From Sedimenticola sp. (GTDB taxonomy: Bacteria; Pseudomonadota; Gammaproteobacteria; Chromatiales; Chromatiaceae), in the NCBI GenBank assembly GCA_027038775.1, contig JALWGP010000139.1:1-13672 (forward strand): DNA of 13,672 nucleotides, given 5' to 3'. The position numbers were made by a program, and so were the translations under genes. The notes below the pieces were generated by a model. It had not been told where the DNA came from and did no database searches. It worked only from the letters and a program-made list of their open reading frames with translations. Each line of letters starts with the position of its first letter. Position 1 is the stretch's first letter. Shown piece by piece: positions 7,387 through 13,672 of this stretch.

Positions 7387-7390
<4 letters not shown>
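6431..7390 (+). CDS. Divergent phosphoribulokinase homologue
   Basis: This 319-residue protein aligns along its whole length with bacterial class I phosphoribulokinase, which makes ribulose 1,5-bisphosphate from ribulose 5-phosphate and ATP. Conserved parts are the P-loop GSSGAGTTT (13-21), SHFSPEAN (67-74), [13 protein letters not shown] (180-192), R195-D196, [13 protein letters not shown] (224-237) and DTSNPF (240-245). Against Rhodobacter sphaeroides PRK, recalled from memory, several functional residues differ: N42 for catalytic Asp42, R45 for His45, E99 for His100, D130 for the Walker B Glu131, and K200 for Arg173. R49, K192 (Lys165), R195 (Arg168) and D196 (Asp169) are kept. About 28 extra residues (roughly 137-165) sit before the DLLIGVVP strand, making it longer than the usual 290. 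No Rubisco gene is present. It is probably a paralogue with altered or lost PRK activity. Its stop overlaps the parC stop. Confidence 0.85.
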
Positions 7391-9639
<2,249 letters not shown>

Positions 9640-9640
9640 G

Positions 9641-10099
9641 CTATTTCTTCCTGAAGTCGCGCATCTCTTCGAGGATCGCCTGGATGTCATTGTGCCAGCG
9701 GGCGAACTGCACCCGCAGCACCCTGCTGTGGCCGTAGAGGCGGCTCAGCGCCACGGGATCGATGGAAGCGAGCACCGTCTGGTCCTCTTCGGCGATGACG
9801 GCGATCTTCAGCGGCAGGAAGGGTGCCATCTCCGGGTAGGCGTCGAGAATGCCGCGCACCTCTTCCAGCTTGCCGAAGAAGACCACCCGGTAGAAGTCGG
9901 TCTTGTAGTCGAACTCGGCCATGCCGCCGTCGCAGCGCTGCACGTGGGCCACCTCGTAGCCGTATTCGCGGATGGTCTCCTTGAGCACCTCCATGGCGTC
10001 GGCGGCCTTCATGTTCACGCGCACCATGAGCAGGGTCTCCTCCGCCCGAACCGGCAGCACGGCGGCGAACAGGAGAAGGGAAAACAGCAGTCTTTTCAC
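9641..10099 (-). CDS. Periplasmic DUF302 protein
   Basis: This 152-residue protein has a signal peptide ([19 protein letters not shown], likely cut before E20) and a single DUF302 domain over about residues 22-125. That is a small alpha/beta family of unproven function, often met near redox and sulfur genes. It resembles the C-terminal domain of the upstream cytochrome: both show an EF-type strand, a helix, a central hydrophobic turn ([11 protein letters not shown] here, GTVLPCRINVL there), then [14 protein letters not shown] or LLVSPNVVEVARL. The cysteine at the centre of that turn is absent here; the one remaining cysteine is in VQRCDGG. The start is GTG at 10099, overlapping the upstream stop by four bases (GTGA), with a very strong GGAGGAGG at 10107-10114. 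It lies between the cytochrome gene and parC, and probably works with the cytochrome. Confidence 0.88.
   Translation of the reverse strand: MKRLLFSLLLFAAVLPVRAEETLLMVRVNMKAADAMEVLKETIREYGYEVAHVQRCDGGMAEFDYKTDFYRVVFFGKLEEVRGILDAYPEMAPFLPLKIAVIAEEDQTVLASIDPVALSRLYGHSRVLRVQFARWHNDIQAILEEMRDFRKK
9647..9652 (-). promoter_or_regulatory. Ribosome binding site fixing the parC GTG start
   Basis: Read on the minus strand, AGGAAG lies seven bases before GTG at 9639, inside the final codons of the DUF302 gene. It supports the GTG start over the upstream ATG at 9690 and implies translation coupled to the DUF302 gene. Confidence 0.7.
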
Positions 10100-11133
10100 A
10101 GCGTCGCCTCCTCCATCACACCGAGGATGATCTCCTCCATGATGACAGCCACCTCCAGCAGTTCACGGTTGTTGAACAGCCTGGCCACTTCCACCACGTT
10201 GGGCGAGACCAGCAGCACCTTACCGTTTCGCTCCAGCACGTTGATTCGGCAGGGCAGCACAGTGCCCATGCGGGGATCGATGTTGAGCAGGTGGTAGAGC
10301 TCCTTGAAGTTGCAGAAGCGGATGCCCAGCTGCTTCTTGTTCACGCTGAACTCATCGGTCAACCCCTGCTCCAGGTAACGCGGCGGAAAGATGCGGAAGT
10401 TGGCGCCGGTGAGCGCCTGCCTGAGCGCCTGCACTGTATCCTCGAAGCTGTAGGGTGACTCCATGATGTACGCCGGCTTGCCGGCCCACTCGCGCATGCC
10501 GCGGATGGGCGGCGGACTCTTCAGGGTGCGCACGTAGGCCACCACGTCGCCGATCTGCTCATCGGTGAGTTTCTTGCGGAAGGCGGGCATGCCGCCCACC
10601 TTGCGCCCGCGCCGGATGATATCGGCGATCATGGCGTCGGAGGCGGAGCGTTGGAAGCCGGGGTTGTTGAGCGCCGCCGGCATCACCATGAACTCCCGCT
10701 CGCGCGAGAGGGTGACACCGGTGCCGGTACCTTCGCCACTGCCATCGGCACCGTGGCAGCGCTGGCAGTGTTTCTTGTACAACGGCTTGCCCTGCGCGGG
10801 ATCCCCCTTCACCGCCAGCTTGGGGTACACCGGTGCGGGCTGGTTGCTCCAGCTGCGGATGTACTGGAGGATGGCCTTCACCTGGGCGTCACTCAGCGCC
10901 ACGAAGGCCGGCATGATGCGCCCGGGCCGGCCGTTGCGGATGGTCTTGGCGATGTAGTCGTCGCTGAGCTGGGAGAGGATCTCCCCGGTAAGCGGCAGAC
11001 CGATGCCGCCCTTGCCCTCGCTCTGGTGACAGGCGCTGCAGTGCGCCTCGTAGAGCGCCTTGCCATCCGGCGCGGCCCACAGGGACGGGGCCAGAAGACA
11101 CAACAACAGTAACAGTATTAGGTGTCGTTTCAT
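10096..11133 (-). CDS. Dihaem cytochrome c fused to a DUF302 domain
   Basis: This 345-residue protein has a signal peptide (residues 1 to about 20, ...LLAPSLWA), two class I cytochrome c domains and a C-terminal DUF302 domain. Domain 1 (about 22-95) has haem site CSACH (C32, C35, H36) and a likely axial Met74 in GRIMPAF. Domain 2 (about 110-205) has CQRCH (C123, C126, H127) and Met182 in GGMPAF. Both domains are c5/c4-like electron carriers attached covalently to haem in the periplasm. DUF302 spans about 218-345 and contains Cys274 and Cys295. The ATG at 11133 shares one base with the parE stop (TGATG), and AGGAGTGA (11141-11148) is the likely ribosome site. The partner is probably the DUF302 protein encoded next. 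The reaction is unknown; electron transfer tied to sulfur or oxygen metabolism is only a guess. Confidence 0.92.
   Translation of the reverse strand: MKRHLILLLLLCLLAPSLWAAPDGKALYEAHCSACHQSEGKGGIGLPLTGEILSQLSDDYIAKTIRNGRPGRIMPAFVALSDAQVKAILQYIRSWSNQPAPVYPKLAVKGDPAQGKPLYKKHCQRCHGADGSGEGTGTGVTLSREREFMVMPAALNNPGFQRSASDAMIADIIRRGRKVGGMPAFRKKLTDEQIGDVVAYVRTLKSPPPIRGMREWAGKPAYIMESPYSFEDTVQALRQALTGANFRIFPPRYLEQGLTDEFSVNKKQLGIRFCNFKELYHLLNIDPRMGTVLPCRINVLERNGKVLLVSPNVVEVARLFNNRELLEVAVIMEEIILGVMEEATL
10107..10114 (-). promoter_or_regulatory. Strong ribosome binding site of the DUF302 gene
   Basis: GGAGGAGG read on the minus strand sits seven bases before the GTG at 10099, within the end of the cytochrome gene. 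It confirms the GTG start and suggests good translation of the small DUF302 protein relative to its neighbours. Confidence 0.75.
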
Positions 11134-13049
11134 CAGGCATTCACTCCTGCAATCAGCTCCTGGGCCGCCTCGGCCCGGTCACCATGCTCCTGCAGCCAGT
11201 TCTTGCGGTCCGCCGCCCGCTTCCTGGCCAGCAGCATGTCCATCACCTTGAAGGTGTCGTCGCCCGGTTCCATGGCCAGCTGCACCAGGCGGCGGGTGTC
11301 GGGGTGGATGGTGGTCTCGCGCAGTTGCATGGGGTTCATTTCGCCCAGCCCCTTGAAACGCTGGACGTTCACCTTTCCCTTGATCTTCTCCGCCTCGATG
11401 CGGTCTAGGATGCCCTCCTTCTCGGCGTCGTCCAGGGCGTAAAAGACCTGCTTGCCCACGTCGATGCGATAGAGCGGCGGCATGGCCACGTAGACATGCC
11501 CCTCCCGCACCAGCTTGGGGAAATGGCGCACGAAGAGGGCACACAGCAGGGTGGCGATGTGGAGACCGTCGGAGTCGGCATCGGCAAGGATGCAGATCTT
11601 GCCGAAACGGAGCTGCGACAGGTCGTCGCTGCCCGGCTCCACGCCGATGGCCACCGAGATATCATGCACCTCCTGGGAGGCGAGCACCTCGGTGGGATCC
11701 ACCTCCCAGGTATTGAGGATCTTGCCGCGCAGGGGCATCACCGCCTGGAACTCCTTGTCGCGCGCCTGCTTGGCCGAGCCGCCGGCGGAATCACCCTCCA
11801 CCAGGAAGAGCTCGGTGCGCGCCACGTCGTCGGAGGCGCAGTCGGCCAGCTTACCGGGCAGCGCCGGCCCCTGGGTCACCTTCTTGCGCGCCACTTTGCG
11901 CCCGGCGCGCATGCGCGTCTGGGCCGCGCTGATGGCCAGCTCGGCGATCCGCTCGCCCTCCGCGGTGTGCTGGTTGAGCCAGAGGCTGAAGGCATCCTTC
12001 ACCACGCCGGAGACGAAGGCGGCACATTCGCGCGAAGAGAGCCGCTCCTTGGTCTGGCCCGAGAACTGGGGATCGGCCAGCTTCACCGAGAGCACGTAGT
12101 TGACCCGGCTCCATACATCCTCGGGAGCGATCTTCACGCCCCGCGGCAGCAGGTTGCGGAACTCACAGAATTCGCGCACTGCCTCGGTGAGCCCCGCGCG
12201 CAGGCCGTTGACGTGGGTCCCCCCTTGGGCGGTGGGAATGAGGTTGACGTAGCTCTCGGTCACCGGCTCGCCCCCCTCGGGCAGCCAGACCACCGCCCAG
12301 TCCGCCGCCTCGTCACGCGCGGCCATGCGGCCGGTGAAGGGGTCGGCGGGCAGCAGCTCCCAGCCCTGCAGCGCCTCCACCAGGTAGTCCTTGAGGCCGT
12401 CCTCGTACCGCCACGACTCCGTTTCGCCCGTGTTCAGGTCGCGGAAAACCACCTCGAGACCCGGGCAGAGCACCGCCTTGGCGCGCAGCACGTGCCTGAG
12501 CTGGCGCACGTTGAACTTCGGGCTGTCGAAGAACTGCGCATCGGGCCAGAAGCGGATGCGGGTGCCGGTGTTGCGCCGGCCCACGGTGCCCACCTTCTCC
12601 AGGTCGGAGATCTTCTCTCCGTTGGTGAAGGCGATGTTGTACTCGGCACCGTCCCGCTTGACCCACACCTCCAGGTGGCGCGAGAGGGCGTTCACCACCG
12701 ACACCCCCACGCCGTGCAGGCCGCCGGAGAACTTGTAGGACTTGTTGGAGAACTTGCCCCCCGCGTGCAGCCGGGTGAGGATCACCTCCACCCCGGGCAC
12801 CCCCTCCTCGGGATGGAGGTCCACCGGCATGCCGCGACCGTCGTCCTCCACCTCGATGGAGCCGTCCCCGTGCAGGGTCACCACGATGCGGCTGGCATAA
12901 CCAGCGATGGCCTCGTCCACCGAGTTGTCGATCACCTCCTGGGCCAGGTGGTTGGGCCGGCTGGTGTCGGTGTACATGCCGGGACGCTTGCGCACCGGCT
13001 CGAGGCCGCTGAGCACCTCGATGGCGGAGGCGTCGTAGGCGTCAGTCAT
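11133..13049 (-). CDS. parE: DNA topoisomerase IV subunit B
   Basis: This 638-residue protein is the ATPase subunit of topoisomerase IV (E. coli ParE is 630). The GHKL ATPase domain shows QEVIDNSVDEAIAG (E38, N42), EDDGRGMP (68-75) and the ATP-lid KFSGGLHGVGVSVVNAL (106-122). The transducer has QGGTHVNG (275-282). The TOPRIM domain has VEGDSAGGSAKQAR (417-430) and the metal-binding DADSDG (490-495). The C-terminal segment has RFKGLGEMNP (564-573). The TOPRIM lacks the long insertion of gammaproteobacterial GyrB, and the partner gene is parC, so ParE is preferred over GyrB. The ATG at 13049 overlaps the CNP1-like gene by eight bases; no strong ribosome site is visible, so translation is probably coupled. 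The stop overlaps the cytochrome start by one base. Confidence 0.96.
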   Translation of the reverse strand: MTDAYDASAIEVLSGLEPVRKRPGMYTDTSRPNHLAQEVIDNSVDEAIAGYASRIVVTLHGDGSIEVEDDGRGMPVDLHPEEGVPGVEVILTRLHAGGKFSNKSYKFSGGLHGVGVSVVNALSRHLEVWVKRDGAEYNIAFTNGEKISDLEKVGTVGRRNTGTRIRFWPDAQFFDSPKFNVRQLRHVLRAKAVLCPGLEVVFRDLNTGETESWRYEDGLKDYLVEALQGWELLPADPFTGRMAARDEAADWAVVWLPEGGEPVTESYVNLIPTAQGGTHVNGLRAGLTEAVREFCEFRNLLPRGVKIAPEDVWSRVNYVLSVKLADPQFSGQTKERLSSRECAAFVSGVVKDAFSLWLNQHTAEGERIAELAISAAQTRMRAGRKVARKKVTQGPALPGKLADCASDDVARTELFLVEGDSAGGSAKQARDKEFQAVMPLRGKILNTWEVDPTEVLASQEVHDISVAIGVEPGSDDLSQLRFGKICILADADSDGLHIATLLCALFVRHFPKLVREGHVYVAMPPLYRIDVGKQVFYALDDAEKEGILDRIEAEKIKGKVNVQRFKGLGEMNPMQLRETTIHPDTRRLVQLAMEPGDDTFKVMDMLLARKRAADRKNWLQEHGDRAEAAQELIAGVNA

Positions 13050-13617
13050 CGTTGGTCCAGTTGTCGAAGGGGTTGGCCTGCTCGTAGCGGCCGAGGGCGG
13101 ACTGCCGGATCTGGCGAACCGTTCGTGGCACTCTGCCCGAGCAGAAGACGTCGTCCGTCAGTTCCACCCGGTAGCGCATGTTCCGCGAAGCCGATACCGG
13201 CTTCCACTTCGGGTTCCGGACCTTGCGCAGGGGCGGTTTCCTCCGGGGATGGGCGTAGGCGTAGACGATGTAGTTGCGCTGGCCGCAGTGCAATCCCTCG
13301 TAGGTGGTCATAAAGCCACCGCCATCGGACCGGATGGAGAGCCAGTAGCGCACCACCAGGTCCTTCTCACCCACGCTGACGCTGTCGAGGGCCAGGAAGG
13401 CGTGCTGGTTCTCCGGCAGGGTGTCGACGCGCACCTCGGTCCACTGGCTCTCTTCGGGAATGGGCGGGATCTCGCCCCGGACCTCCTTCCAGGGTTTCTC
13501 CACCGCGGCGGAGTCGTTGAGGTCGGCGGTGAGGTCGGCGTGGCGCTCGGTAGGCGCGGCCAGGGCGGCGTGGAACAGGAAAATTCCCAGCAGGATCAGC
13601 AATCTGGATGCCGGCAT
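13042..13617 (-). CDS. CNP1-like secreted protein
   Basis: This 191-residue protein has a signal peptide (MPASRLLILLGIFLFHAALA, likely cut before A21) and matches the pattern of the CNP1-like family: W-K/T-E near the start, FLALDSVSVGEKDLVVRYWL (a 'serine-valine-gly-x-D...VVRY' block, 74-93), YEGLHC (106-111), and VELTDDVFC (151-159). The two cysteines, C111 and C159, could form a disulfide. It is probably periplasmic; there is no lipobox. The function of the family is unknown. The ATG at 13617 gives an intact signal peptide, although the nearest GAGG is about 13 bases upstream. It is the first gene visible in the parE operon and overlaps parE by eight bases. A promoter may lie in 13618-13672, which runs to the window edge, but I see no convincing one. 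Confidence 0.78.
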   Translation of the reverse strand: MPASRLLILLGIFLFHAALAAPTERHADLTADLNDSAAVEKPWKEVRGEIPPIPEESQWTEVRVDTLPENQHAFLALDSVSVGEKDLVVRYWLSIRSDGGGFMTTYEGLHCGQRNYIVYAYAHPRRKPPLRKVRNPKWKPVSASRNMRYRVELTDDVFCSGRVPRTVRQIRQSALGRYEQANPFDNWTNDD

Positions 13618-13672
13618 GGCGAACGGGATGCCTCGGGAGGTTGCGAATTGGTGGTGAAGTTTACCTTGCCGG

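Noticed and set aside
9640..9690. ATG at 9690 as the parC start
   Set aside because: It would add 17 residues inside the DUF302 gene without family support; the GTG at 9639 has a good AGGAAG and matches ParC length.
11496..13313. 605-codon plus-strand ORF antisense to parE
   Set aside because: His/Gly/Val-rich shadow of parE with no domain pattern.

Overview
The window is GC-rich and densely packed. Gene order and protein families point to a gammaproteobacterium, plausibly an autotrophic or sulfur-oxidising Chromatiales-like lineage. The reasons are a Proteobacteria-type (class I-like) phosphoribulokinase homologue, a periplasmic dihaem c-type cytochrome, DUF302 proteins, a CNP1-like protein and gamma-type ParC/ParE. 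The organism assignment is inference; no rRNA or other lineage marker is present.

Region 1 (about 106-6340, + strand) is a MoxR/Bat-type ('aerotolerance') operon: MoxR AAA+ ATPase, DUF58 protein, DUF4381 membrane protein, two membrane-anchored VWA (MIDAS) proteins, and a secreted TPR protein with a very long Gln/Glu-rich tail. From the DUF58 gene onward, stops and starts overlap by 4-8 bases. The one real gap (1063-1308), between moxR and the DUF58 gene, holds a cruciform-like palindromic element with two inner hairpins that looks like a dispersed repeat. No BatD-like gene follows.

Region 2 (6341-7390, + strand) is an AT-rich promoter-like spacer followed by a phosphoribulokinase-family gene. 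The protein keeps the P-loop and the overall family pattern. It has non-canonical residues at several positions known to be catalytic or substrate-binding in Rhodobacter PRK, including Asn in place of the catalytic Asp42, plus an insertion of about 28 residues. It is probably a divergent paralogue and not the Calvin-cycle enzyme.

Region 3 (7387-13617, - strand), reading from the right, is CNP1-like protein, parE (topoisomerase IV subunit B), dihaem cytochrome c-DUF302 fusion, stand-alone DUF302 protein, and parC (topoisomerase IV subunit A). All junctions overlap or nearly touch, so the two topoisomerase IV genes appear to be co-transcribed with a periplasmic redox pair lying between them. 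The parC and prk-like genes converge with overlapping stop codons (CTAG).

The points most worth a second look are the altered active site of the PRK homologue, the cytochrome/DUF302 pair between parE and parC, and the palindromic element in the Bat operon.
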